Shown here: positions 26,212-34,187 of the stretch, one piece after another | How the letters are laid out: every line of letters begins with the position of its first letter | Position numbering within the stretch: position 1 is the stretch's first letter | Notes under the pieces: model-generated | Seen by the model: only the letters and a program-made list of their open reading frames with translations | Told to the model about the DNA's origin: nothing | Database searches by the model: none | Assembly (NCBI RefSeq): GCF_031845265.1 | Contig: NZ_JAVRBG010000006.1 | Coordinates: 146,179-210,178 of the forward strand | Reading direction: 5' to 3' | Length of the DNA: 64,000 bases | Origin: Mesonia ostreae | GTDB taxonomy: Bacteria > Bacteroidota > Bacteroidia > Flavobacteriales > Flavobacteriaceae | Translations under genes and position numbers: made by a program

Positions 26212-26250
26212 AAAGGCAGATTTAAAACGAATAGTTCTAAACCTGCCTTT
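26212..26250 (-). terminator. Terminator of the RND efflux operon
   Basis: AAAGGCAGATTTA (26212-26224) pairs with TAAACCTGCCTTT (26238-26250) with a single mismatch, just after the permease stop. It has an A run on the plus strand, which is a T run for the minus-strand transcript. Confidence 0.7.
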
Positions 26251-26268
26251 AATCTTTACATTCTTTTC

Positions 26269-29200
26269 TTAAGAAGCTTGCAATTCTTTACCTCTCTTTT
26301 TCCTAAACCTCACTTTTGCTCGGTTGCTCAAATAGAACATTACTGGTACAATAATTAAAGTTAGGAAAGTTGCGAAAACCAACCCGAAGATTACGGTCCA
26401 CGCTAAAGGTCCCCAAAAGATTACGTTATCTCCTCCAATAAACACTTTGGGATCATAATCGGTAAACAAAGAAAAGAAATCAATATTTAAACCAACTGCC
26501 AACGGAATTAAACCTAAAACCGTGGTAATAGCAGTAAGCAAAACAGGTCTTAGACGCGATTTTCCTCCGGCTACAATTACCTCAAAATATTGTTTTTTGG
26601 TTAAAAGATCCTCGTCTTCTAAGTTGAGGTCTTGCTTTTTACGATCTATGAGAATTTGGGTGTAATCAATGAGGACAATAGCATTGTTTACCACAATTCC
26701 TGCCAAGGAGATAATTCCCATCATCGTCATAATAATCACAAAATCCATTTGGAAAACGATGAGCCCTAAGAATACTCCGGCCAAACTCAACACCACTGCC
26801 ATTAAAATTATGATAGGTTTAGAAAGAGAGTTGAATTGTGCTACCAAGATGAGCAAAATTCCGCCCAAGGCAATCATAAGCGCTTTCAATAAGAAAGCCA
26901 TATTGTCTTCTTTCTCTTCTTCTTCTCCCGTAAACTTATAGCTAATGTCGCTAGGGATTTCGTAATTTTTAAGATCAGATTTTAGGTGTTTTACAATTTC
27001 ACCGCCATTGTAGCCGTTAAGTACGTTGGAGTACATGGTAATTACCCTTTTTAAATCTTTTCTTTTAATAGCACTAAAAGTAGAGGTTTGCTCTTTTTTC
27101 ACTAAAGTGGAAATTGGAACTTGTACAATTTCTCCCGTATTTTGATTCTTAAAAGTAATGGGTTGATTAAAAAGGGCATTTTCATTATATCTAATGTTTT
27201 CTTGAAACCTTACATAAATTTCATAATCGTCATCACCGTCTTTATAAGTAGAAATCTCTTCTCCGTAAATTGCTCTTCTTAAGGTTTGACCTACTTGTGA
27301 AGTATTTATCCCTAGTCTTCCCGCTTTGTTACGATCTACAGTTACATCTAGCTCTGGTTTTGCTTTGTTGATATCTATTTTTAATTCTTCAATTCCATCA
27401 ATGTTAAGATCCTGAATATAGCTACGAATGTCTTCCGCTTCAGCGAGCATCTTATCATAATCTTCTCCAGTAATCTCCAGGTTAATAGGATATCCCGAAG
27501 GAGGTCCGGCAGCATCTTTTTCCACAATTACCGAAGCTCCTGGGAAACCTTTTACAGCTTCTCGCACTTCACTCAACACTGTACTACTCTTTACGCCGCG
27601 CCTTAGGTTAAACTCGCGCATAGAGAGTGTGATTTTCCCTTTGTGTGGCATTTCGTTTTGTTGTCCACCATCGGTTTGAGGATTTCCCGCACCTTGTCCT
27701 ACTTGAGAAATAGCAGATTCTACCATATAATTGTAACCATCTTCATCTTCATACTTTTTGATGGCAGCGTAAACTTTGGTTTCAATCTCTTTGGTAAGCT
27801 GATTGGTTTTTTCAATATCGGTACCTTCAGGATATTCTATGTAGGTAATAATTTGATTGGGTTGGTTTTCTGGAAAAAACAGCACATTGGGTTGCACCAA
27901 GTAAATAAGTACAAAACTTAAAATAAGCATGATGAATGTTCCAAAGAAAAATACGTATGCTTTTCTTCCGCGCAAAGCGAATTTTAAAGTTTGCTCGTAA
28001 AAGTTCTCTAATTTTTTTAAAGATTTATACTGAAAGTAGTTTACGGCTTTGGTTAAAAATAAACGATACACCCAAATTAAGATAGCGATCAAAAGAGCAA
28101 GATTTCCCATTCCTCTTAAAAAGCCAGAATCTGCTACAAAACCTATAATCAGAGAGATAAGTCCGCCAATAACAAAAATGGCTGTAACCGTAATGATTCT
28201 TTTTCTTTTTACCTCTTCTTCTTCTACCTTCATAAATTGTGAGGTAAGCATAGAGTTGATGATTAAGGCTACAAATAAAGAGGAACTCAATACGATAGAA
28301 AGCGTAATAGGGAAAATCACCATAAACTTACCTATAGTTCCTGGCCATAAGCCCAAGGGAAAGAATGCAGCTAACGTAGTTGCGGTAGACGCAATAATAG
28401 GCCAAGCGATTTCACCCAAACCTTGTTTTGCAGCTTTAATTCTTGGCACGCCCTGGCTCATAAGCGTGTAGACGTTTTCTACTACTACAATTCCGTTATC
28501 TACCAGCATTCCTAATCCCATTACTAAGGCGAATAACACCATGGTATTTAAGGTATAGCCTAAACCAGAAAGAACAATAAAAGATAAAAACATAGATAGC
28601 GGAATGGCTATCCCCACAAATAATGCATTCCTAAAGCCTAGAAAGAACATAAGCACTCCCACCACTAAAATTACCCCGAAAATAATGTTGTTCACGAGGT
28701 CATTTACTTGATTTTCGGTCTTAATAGATTGATCGTTGGTAAGCGAAATGTGTAAGCCTTCTGGAAAATATTCTTCTTTTTCTTTGGCAACTATCTCCTT
28801 GATTTGCTCTACCGCCTCAATCATATTTTTTCCTGCTCGTTTTTTAACATCGAGCATTACTACAGGATTGTTATATTCTCTAGCGAAAGTAGTTGCGTCT
28901 TTTTCTTTAAAATTAATAGTGGCAATATCTCTTAGATAGATAATACCGCCTTCTTTCTTAACAATAATGCCTTCCAGTTCTTTTGGATCTTGAATTTCTC
29001 CCGTAACCCGAATGTTTTTCTGCACTCCGTTTTGAGTAATATTACCACCAGAGATGGTTTTATTTTCATAATTAACGGCATTAATAATATCATCAAAACT
29101 TACTTTTGAAGCCGACATTTTATAAATATCTACCGCAATTTCTACTTCTTTATCTTCGGCTCCACGAACGGTGGCTTCTTTTATTTGAGGTAGAAGTTCT

Positions 29201-29736
29201 ATCCTATCCTGAAGATACTCGGCATAATCTTTAAGCTGAGGTACGGTATAGTTACCCGTAACGTTAATGTTTAAAATAGGCATCTCCTCAGATATATTGA
29301 GATCAAAGACATTGGGTTCTACTTTTGCGCCATTATCTAAGGTGGGCCAGGTGGTTTCTGCCTTACTTAAATCAACTTTATCTTTTACATTAATTTTTGC
29401 ATCCTGTACAGGAACATCTTCCTCAAACTCTACAATAATAATTGAATAATCCTGTAGCGTTGTAGATGTAATTTCTTTAACGCCAGCAATATCTTTAAAC
29501 TCTTCCTCGAGCGGTTCTGTGATAAATTTCTCCACATCTTCTGCTGAGTTCCCTGGGTTGATAGAACTTACATAAATCTTGGTTTCTACAATCTCTGGGA
29601 AAGCCTCCCTTGGCATGCTGTAGTAAGAAAGTAAACCTCCTAAAAGTACAATCGCAATTATGACATAAACAGTCATTTTATTACTAATGGCCCAAGATGA
29701 TATAGGAAATTCTTTATAGGTGTTTTTATTAGACAT
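26269..29736 (-). CDS. RND efflux pump inner-membrane permease (AcrB-like)
   Basis: Proton-driven drug or solute exporter of 1155 residues, with twelve transmembrane helices in the 1+5+1+5 arrangement and two large periplasmic loops. Visible markers are GLGMLVDNGIVVVENV in helix 4, GKFMVIFPITLSIVLSSSLFV and MGIISLAGIVVNNAIVLID in the second half, plus a cytosolic basic tail (RAKVRFRKKRGKE). It shows the HAE1-like fold; length and the extra segment (residues 520-600, a pair of helices) fit Bacteroidota pumps. It is the last gene of tetR-tolC-mfp-rnd, 2 bp after the adaptor gene. Substrate unknown. Confidence 0.93.
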   Translation of the reverse strand: MSNKNTYKEFPISSWAISNKMTVYVIIAIVLLGGLLSYYSMPREAFPEIVETKIYVSSINPGNSAEDVEKFITEPLEEEFKDIAGVKEITSTTLQDYSIIIVEFEEDVPVQDAKINVKDKVDLSKAETTWPTLDNGAKVEPNVFDLNISEEMPILNINVTGNYTVPQLKDYAEYLQDRIELLPQIKEATVRGAEDKEVEIAVDIYKMSASKVSFDDIINAVNYENKTISGGNITQNGVQKNIRVTGEIQDPKELEGIIVKKEGGIIYLRDIATINFKEKDATTFAREYNNPVVMLDVKKRAGKNMIEAVEQIKEIVAKEKEEYFPEGLHISLTNDQSIKTENQVNDLVNNIIFGVILVVGVLMFFLGFRNALFVGIAIPLSMFLSFIVLSGLGYTLNTMVLFALVMGLGMLVDNGIVVVENVYTLMSQGVPRIKAAKQGLGEIAWPIIASTATTLAAFFPLGLWPGTIGKFMVIFPITLSIVLSSSLFVALIINSMLTSQFMKVEEEEVKRKRIITVTAIFVIGGLISLIIGFVADSGFLRGMGNLALLIAILIWVYRLFLTKAVNYFQYKSLKKLENFYEQTLKFALRGRKAYVFFFGTFIMLILSFVLIYLVQPNVLFFPENQPNQIITYIEYPEGTDIEKTNQLTKEIETKVYAAIKKYEDEDGYNYMVESAISQVGQGAGNPQTDGGQQNEMPHKGKITLSMREFNLRRGVKSSTVLSEVREAVKGFPGASVIVEKDAAGPPSGYPINLEITGEDYDKMLAEAEDIRSYIQDLNIDGIEELKIDINKAKPELDVTVDRNKAGRLGINTSQVGQTLRRAIYGEEISTYKDGDDDYEIYVRFQENIRYNENALFNQPITFKNQNTGEIVQVPISTLVKKEQTSTFSAIKRKDLKRVITMYSNVLNGYNGGEIVKHLKSDLKNYEIPSDISYKFTGEEEEKEDNMAFLLKALMIALGGILLILVAQFNSLSKPIIILMAVVLSLAGVFLGLIVFQMDFVIIMTMMGIISLAGIVVNNAIVLIDYTQILIDRKKQDLNLEDEDLLTKKQYFEVIVAGGKSRLRPVLLTAITTVLGLIPLAVGLNIDFFSLFTDYDPKVFIGGDNVIFWGPLAWTVIFGLVFATFLTLIIVPVMFYLSNRAKVRFRKKRGKELQAS

Positions 29737-29738
29737 AA

Positions 29739-30899
29739 CTAGTTTTTGGTTTTAACTTCTTGACCGTCTCTAATGGTTCTCGCGCCCTCTACAATGATAG
29801 TTTGACCGCTTTCTAAACCTTTGGTTACTTCAATTTTGTTGTTGTAACTCAAACCGGTTTCTACAAGAACTTTTTGTGCTACTCCTTCGTTGCCATCTTC
29901 ACTTTGAAACAGGTATGCGATTTTTTCTCCTTTAGAATTTTCTTGTAAAATATTCTGCGGAATTGTAATGGCATTAGTCGCCGTGTAATCATTTAATTTT
30001 ACCGTAGCAATAAGGTTAGGTTTTACCGTACCATCACTGTTAGGTACGCTTACGCGGATTTCAAAACTCCTGTTATTGGGGTTAATGTAATTGGCAACTT
30101 TCTCTACTTTCCCCTCAAACTCTTTTCCTATAGAACTTAAAACTACTTTTACGTCACTTCCTTTACGGATTTTTCCCAGGTAAGTTTCTGGCACTTCGGC
30201 TACGATATACATTTCATCTAAATTCACCAATCTAAAAAGCTGATTGGCGCCAGGAGAAACCACTTCGCCTTGATCTGAAAATACTTTATCTATCGTTCCA
30301 GAAAACGGAGCTTTTACGATTGTTTTTGCCAATTGAGATCGTAATTGATTCACCGAATTTTTCATCGCATCAAAATTGGTTTTGGCTTCCAGAAATTGAA
30401 TTTCTGACCCAATCTTTTGATCCCAAAGTCTTTCTTGGCGCTCAAAAGTTGTTTTTGCTAAAGCCAATTGCGTTTCAGACTGCGCCAATTGGCTAGACAA
30501 ACCACCGTCGTCTATTTTTGCCAAAAGCTGTCCTTTTCTTACCTCATCGCCTTCTTTGATATAGATTTTTGATAAAACTCCAGAAAATTCAGGATAGAGA
30601 ATAATATTTTTATCGGTTTCTACATCGCCTTGTATTTCTACATAATGCTTAAAAATACTGTCTTGTAATTTTTCTACGGAAACTAAAACACTTCGGCTAA
30701 TGGTATCTAATTTTTCAATTTCATCGTTAAGCTTTTCTATTTCCGCTTTTAGCTCGGTTTGCTTAGTAGTTAACTCTGATTTTTTCTCTCTAATTTGAGA
30801 AATTTCACCAGTATCAATGATCTCATCTACAGATTTTTCTTTCTTTCCGCAAGAAAAAAGACTTGCTGCTATACATAAAGTTAAAATTATCTTTTTCAT
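29739..30899 (-). CDS. RND efflux periplasmic adaptor (membrane fusion protein), lipoprotein
   Basis: 386 residues. A lipoprotein signal (LCIAASLFSC, Cys17) is followed by an extra N-terminal coiled coil rich in K/E/L (about 30-80). Next come a barrel-sandwich lipoyl-like half (VETDKNIILYPEFSG, EGDEVRKGQLLAKID), a short hairpin (LSSQLAQSETQLALAKTTFE) and beta-barrel/membrane-proximal domains ending EGARTIRDGQEVKTKN. It bridges the permease and the TolC channel. Start 30899 is an ATG, 5 bp after the tolC-type gene. The N-terminal coil before the lipoyl domain is longer than in AcrA. Confidence 0.92.
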   Translation of the reverse strand: MKKIILTLCIAASLFSCGKKEKSVDEIIDTGEISQIREKKSELTTKQTELKAEIEKLNDEIEKLDTISRSVLVSVEKLQDSIFKHYVEIQGDVETDKNIILYPEFSGVLSKIYIKEGDEVRKGQLLAKIDDGGLSSQLAQSETQLALAKTTFERQERLWDQKIGSEIQFLEAKTNFDAMKNSVNQLRSQLAKTIVKAPFSGTIDKVFSDQGEVVSPGANQLFRLVNLDEMYIVAEVPETYLGKIRKGSDVKVVLSSIGKEFEGKVEKVANYINPNNRSFEIRVSVPNSDGTVKPNLIATVKLNDYTATNAITIPQNILQENSKGEKIAYLFQSEDGNEGVAQKVLVETGLSYNNKIEVTKGLESGQTIIVEGARTIRDGQEVKTKN

Positions 30900-30904
30900 A
30901 GTGA

Positions 30905-32266
30905 TTATGGATTGCTGATGATTATGTTAGGTGTATTTAAAACCGTTTCTAGTTCTGCTTTAGAATTTAATACTTCTAGCATAGATTCTAAAAACTCTTG
31001 TTGGGTTTGGTATAATTGAGTTTGGGCTTGACGCAGTTCAAAACTTGTCGCAAGGCCTTCAGAAAATTTAATCTGATTTTTATTTTCGATGCGTTCTGCC
31101 AATTTTAGATTTTGTTTCGCCGTACGGTAGTTTTCAATCGCAAATTGATAATCGTTCTTTGCTTTATCAATCTGTAAACGTATTTGTTCCTTAGATTGTT
31201 CAAATTGGGTTTCGGCTTGCGCTAAAGCAATTCTAGCTTGCGCACTTCTGGCACTTCTTTTAAGAGAGCTAAAAATAGGAATATTAAGACTTACGCCCCA
31301 AATGGACGATTGATACCACTCTTGTTCTTTCTTCAAAAAGCTAAAGGTTTCACTATTTCCCGTAGTTCCATAATTTATAAACGTACTAAGGCTAGGTAAA
31401 GCTTTGGCGCGCTCTAAGTTGTACTCGTGCTCTTTTTGCTCAATGAAGTTTTGAGCGAGGCGATAATCTACATTATCCTCGATGTTTGCATCTGCATTCA
31501 TTAATTCAAGACTAATATTTTCTTCCGCTAGGTTGTCCAAATCATCGGTTAAGATGATTTCGTCTTTTAAAGGAATCCCCAAGCTTAGGTTAAGCATGTC
31601 TTCTGTAATGACCACTAATCTTTTGGCGTTATTCAGTTGATTGGTGATTTGCAATAACGTAATTTGTAATTGCTCTACCGCTTCTTCTTCTTGCAAACCA
31701 TTTTCGAAAATTTTCTTGGTTTCGTCATAGTTTTTCTGAAGCGTAGTTTGATTGCTTTCTAAGATATCTACGAGTTCATACGCAAGAAGTACATTTCCGT
31801 AGGCATCAATCACACTTTTTCTAATCTCTAAAGCTGTTTTTTCTACATTGGTGTTGGTGTAATCTAAAAATGTGCGAGAAGCTCTTATCGCAACCAGATA
31901 CGAACCGTCAAAAATAAGCTGTGTAGCAGTTGCAGTGGCACTTAAGCTTTGTTTAGTTCCAAATTGAACCGGAAGAAAGGTTCCTGGAGGTCCACCAGTA
32001 ATTTCTGCAGGCAATAATTGCACGGGAAGCTTTAAGCTATTTTGATAATCTACATTGGCATCAATTTGCGGAAGACCATCTGCCGTAGTTTCCCACTTTT
32101 TCTTTAAGGCAATTTCAATATCTCTTCGTGCATTAATCGCGTTATAACTACTGTCTAAAGCACGTTCTATAGCTTCGTCTAAGCTAAGACGGTATTCCTT
32201 TTGTTCTTCTTGAGCCAAGAGAGAAAAGGAAACGAGAAGTAATAAACAGGTGAGTTTAATTTTCAT
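30905..32266 (-). CDS. TolC-family outer-membrane efflux channel
   Basis: 453 residues with signal peptide (1-18). It is mostly long helices with the two-repeat TolC/OEP architecture: LDEAIERALDSSYNAINARR and QSSIWGVSLNIPIFSSLKRSA are the repeat starts. SLSLATRTQ-like channel segments are absent, but FSEGLATSFELRQAQTQLYQ is typical of the second repeat. It is the exit duct of the pump encoded downstream. Its start overlaps the tetR stop by 11 bp, so the two genes are coupled. Confidence 0.92.
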   Translation of the reverse strand: MKIKLTCLLLLVSFSLLAQEEQKEYRLSLDEAIERALDSSYNAINARRDIEIALKKKWETTADGLPQIDANVDYQNSLKLPVQLLPAEITGGPPGTFLPVQFGTKQSLSATATATQLIFDGSYLVAIRASRTFLDYTNTNVEKTALEIRKSVIDAYGNVLLAYELVDILESNQTTLQKNYDETKKIFENGLQEEEAVEQLQITLLQITNQLNNAKRLVVITEDMLNLSLGIPLKDEIILTDDLDNLAEENISLELMNADANIEDNVDYRLAQNFIEQKEHEYNLERAKALPSLSTFINYGTTGNSETFSFLKKEQEWYQSSIWGVSLNIPIFSSLKRSARSAQARIALAQAETQFEQSKEQIRLQIDKAKNDYQFAIENYRTAKQNLKLAERIENKNQIKFSEGLATSFELRQAQTQLYQTQQEFLESMLEVLNSKAELETVLNTPNIIISNP

Positions 32267-32867
32267 GAATTGGATTTTTTGCTAGTTCTTCTAAAATGAT
32301 TTGTCCCTTTGCAGAAACAATTCCGCGTATGTGATAATCTAAAAAATGCTTGACTAAAAAGGAGGTGGGATAACTTTCTTCGGGGAAATATTCACTGTTT
32401 TTAATGCCTTCCAGCATCATATAATAAAAACGATACACAATATCTACGTGAATGTCTTCTCTATACAGGCCTTCTTCTATGCCTCTGCTAAGATTGTCTA
32501 CCACATATTCTTTCATGCGAACCATCTTATTAAGACGTAAATTTTTATCGATGTTGGGATAGTATTTTTTTAATTGGTACTGGGGAGAAGATTTCTCTTC
32601 GCGTAAACGTTTTAAAATGTATTGATGAATGCATAAAATCTCATTGATGGGATTAAGATTTTCTGCGATAATTTCGTCAATTCCATCGGTTATACTATGG
32701 TATAATCCTATAGAGCAAGCCTCTACCAACTTAAATTTTGTCTTATAATGCGCGTAGATGGTTTTCTTAGATATGCCTAAATTTTCGGCAATATCATCCA
32801 TCGTAATGCTTTTAAAACCATGGTCTAAAAACATTTCAGTAGCCTTATGTAGAATCTTTTCTTTCAT
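32256..32867 (-). CDS. TetR/AcrR-family repressor of the efflux operon
   Basis: 203 residues. The N-terminal helix-turn-helix (about 1-50) has ITMDDIAENLGISKKTIYAHYKTK, typical of TetR. The C-terminal ligand domain (60-203) is helical and divergent. It heads the operon it probably controls, so it would be autoregulated. The presumed operators (see the TTTGTGCT repeats at 32922-33007) lie immediately upstream. An inducing ligand cannot be predicted. Confidence 0.92.
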   Translation of the reverse strand: MKEKILHKATEMFLDHGFKSITMDDIAENLGISKKTIYAHYKTKFKLVEACSIGLYHSITDGIDEIIAENLNPINEILCIHQYILKRLREEKSSPQYQLKKYYPNIDKNLRLNKMVRMKEYVVDNLSRGIEEGLYREDIHVDIVYRFYYMMLEGIKNSEYFPEESYPTSFLVKHFLDYHIRGIVSAKGQIILEELAKNPIHEN

Positions 32868-32875
32868 AACCGGCG

Positions 32876-32883
32876 CAAAAGTA
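32876..32883 (-). promoter_or_regulatory. -7 box of the tetR-efflux operon
   Basis: Minus-strand TACTTTTG matches TAnnTTTG and lies only 8 bases before the tetR ATG, suggesting a leaderless or very short-leader mRNA. Confidence 0.55.
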
Positions 32884-32921
32884 TAACAGAAACTTTTAAT
32901 ACTTGTAAAGTTTCCTTAGTT

Positions 32922-33007
32922 TTTGTGCTAACTTTATGATTCTTTTATTTTCTGAATTAACCTAGGAAATAAATTAGTTTGTGCTAGAGAAGATTGACAA
33001 GCACAAA
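32922..33007. promoter_or_regulatory. Three TTTGTGCT half-sites, candidate TetR operators
   Basis: TTTGTGCT occurs at 32922-32929 and 32978-32985, and inverted (AGCACAAA) at 33000-33007. The last two form an inverted repeat with a 14-base spacer. They sit in the 208-bp divergent gap between tetR and the polyprenyl synthase gene, where an operator is expected. The spacing is larger than for classical TetR operators, so the assignment is tentative. Confidence 0.4.
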
Positions 33008-33075
33008 AAGTAAGTTAAACCCGACTATAAATAGGTTGAATTATGCTATTTTAGCCGAAAAATTTCACCAAAAGC

Positions 33076-34050
33076 ATGAAAGATATCAGCCTGTATAGAA
33101 AGGAGTTTTTAACCTATTTAGAAAGCAAATTAACCCATAAAGAACCTAAGAATTTATACGAACCCATGCATTACATCCTTAAGTTGGGAGGTAAAAGATT
33201 GCGTCCTATTTTGGTAATGATGTCTGCAGAGGCTTTTGGCTCCACTTCTCATAAAGCATTGTATGCTGCTTTGGCGATAGAAATTTTTCACAATTTTTCT
33301 TTGGTACATGATGATATTATGGACGATGCGCCTTTACGTAGAGGTAAAAAAACGGTGCATGAAAAATGGGACATCAATACAGGTATACTTTCTGGCGATG
33401 CGATGTTGATTAATGCCTACCAGCTTTTTGAAAATTACGAAGGCGATCAATTTAAAAAATTGGCCAAATTATTTAGTAAAACCGCTGTAGAAGTATGCGA
33501 AGGTCAGCAGTATGATATAGATTTTGAAACACGTGATGATGTTAGCTTAACAGAATATCTTCATATGATTAAATATAAAACTGCGGTATTGGTTGGAGCG
33601 GCTCTAGAAATGGGAGCGATTGTGGCCAATGCAAACGAAACCTGTACGCAGCAAATTAATGCATATGGATGTTTATTAGGGATTGCTTTTCAGCTGCAAG
33701 ACGATTACTTAGATGCTTTTGGGGATCCCGAAACCTTTGGAAAGCAGATTGGCGGTGATATCATTGAAAACAAAAAAACCTTTCTTTATTTAAAAACTTT
33801 GGAAGAGAGTTCTCGTGCAGAAGCCAAACAATTAGAGCATTTATATTCAATTTCTCCCTTAAATCCGCAGGAAAAGATAGAAACAGTAAAACAACTCTTT
33901 ATAGATAGCGGCGCAGCTCACTTAGCTAAAGCGGAAATAGAAAAGTACACTCAAAAAGCATTTAAGGTGCTAGAAGATATGGATATTTCTGAAGCGAAGA
34001 AAAAACCTTTTAAAGAATTTGGAGAATTATTGATGACAAGGTCGGTTTAA
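33076..34050 (+). CDS. Trans-polyprenyl diphosphate synthase
   Basis: Condenses isopentenyl diphosphate onto an allylic primer to make a long-chain polyprenyl diphosphate, probably the menaquinone side chain (octaprenyl/heptaprenyl type). It has the first Asp-rich motif DDIMD (residues 79-83) followed by RRGKKTVH, and the second, QLQDDYLD (about 213-220). LGGKRLRPILV binds IPP. The residues before the first DDxxD (SL, VH) are small, favouring a longer product. 324 residues; divergent from the tetR operon. Chain length is not certain. Confidence 0.9.
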   Translation: MKDISLYRKEFLTYLESKLTHKEPKNLYEPMHYILKLGGKRLRPILVMMSAEAFGSTSHKALYAALAIEIFHNFSLVHDDIMDDAPLRRGKKTVHEKWDINTGILSGDAMLINAYQLFENYEGDQFKKLAKLFSKTAVEVCEGQQYDIDFETRDDVSLTEYLHMIKYKTAVLVGAALEMGAIVANANETCTQQINAYGCLLGIAFQLQDDYLDAFGDPETFGKQIGGDIIENKKTFLYLKTLEESSRAEAKQLEHLYSISPLNPQEKIETVKQLFIDSGAAHLAKAEIEKYTQKAFKVLEDMDISEAKKKPFKEFGELLMTRSV

Positions 34051-34145
34051 GCGAGATGAAATAGGTAAAAGCTTCCCGACAGTAAAAACTTATCAATTAT
34101 AAAAGAATTTTATAATTTGAGACGCGCTATATATAGTAAAAATTG

Positions 34146-34153
34146 TATTTTTG
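34146..34153 (+). promoter_or_regulatory. -7 box of sucA
   Basis: TATTTTTG matches TAnnTTTG, 34 bases before the sucA ATG. A TTTG at 34116-34119 is 26 bases upstream, a little farther than ideal for a -33 element. Confidence 0.5.
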
Positions 34154-34187
34154 AATTGTTTTTAAAACACAACAGTATATTCCACTT

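Noticed and set aside
26669..28939. Plus-strand frames of 60-140 codons inside the efflux permease region
   Set aside because: All are shadows of the RND permease gene.
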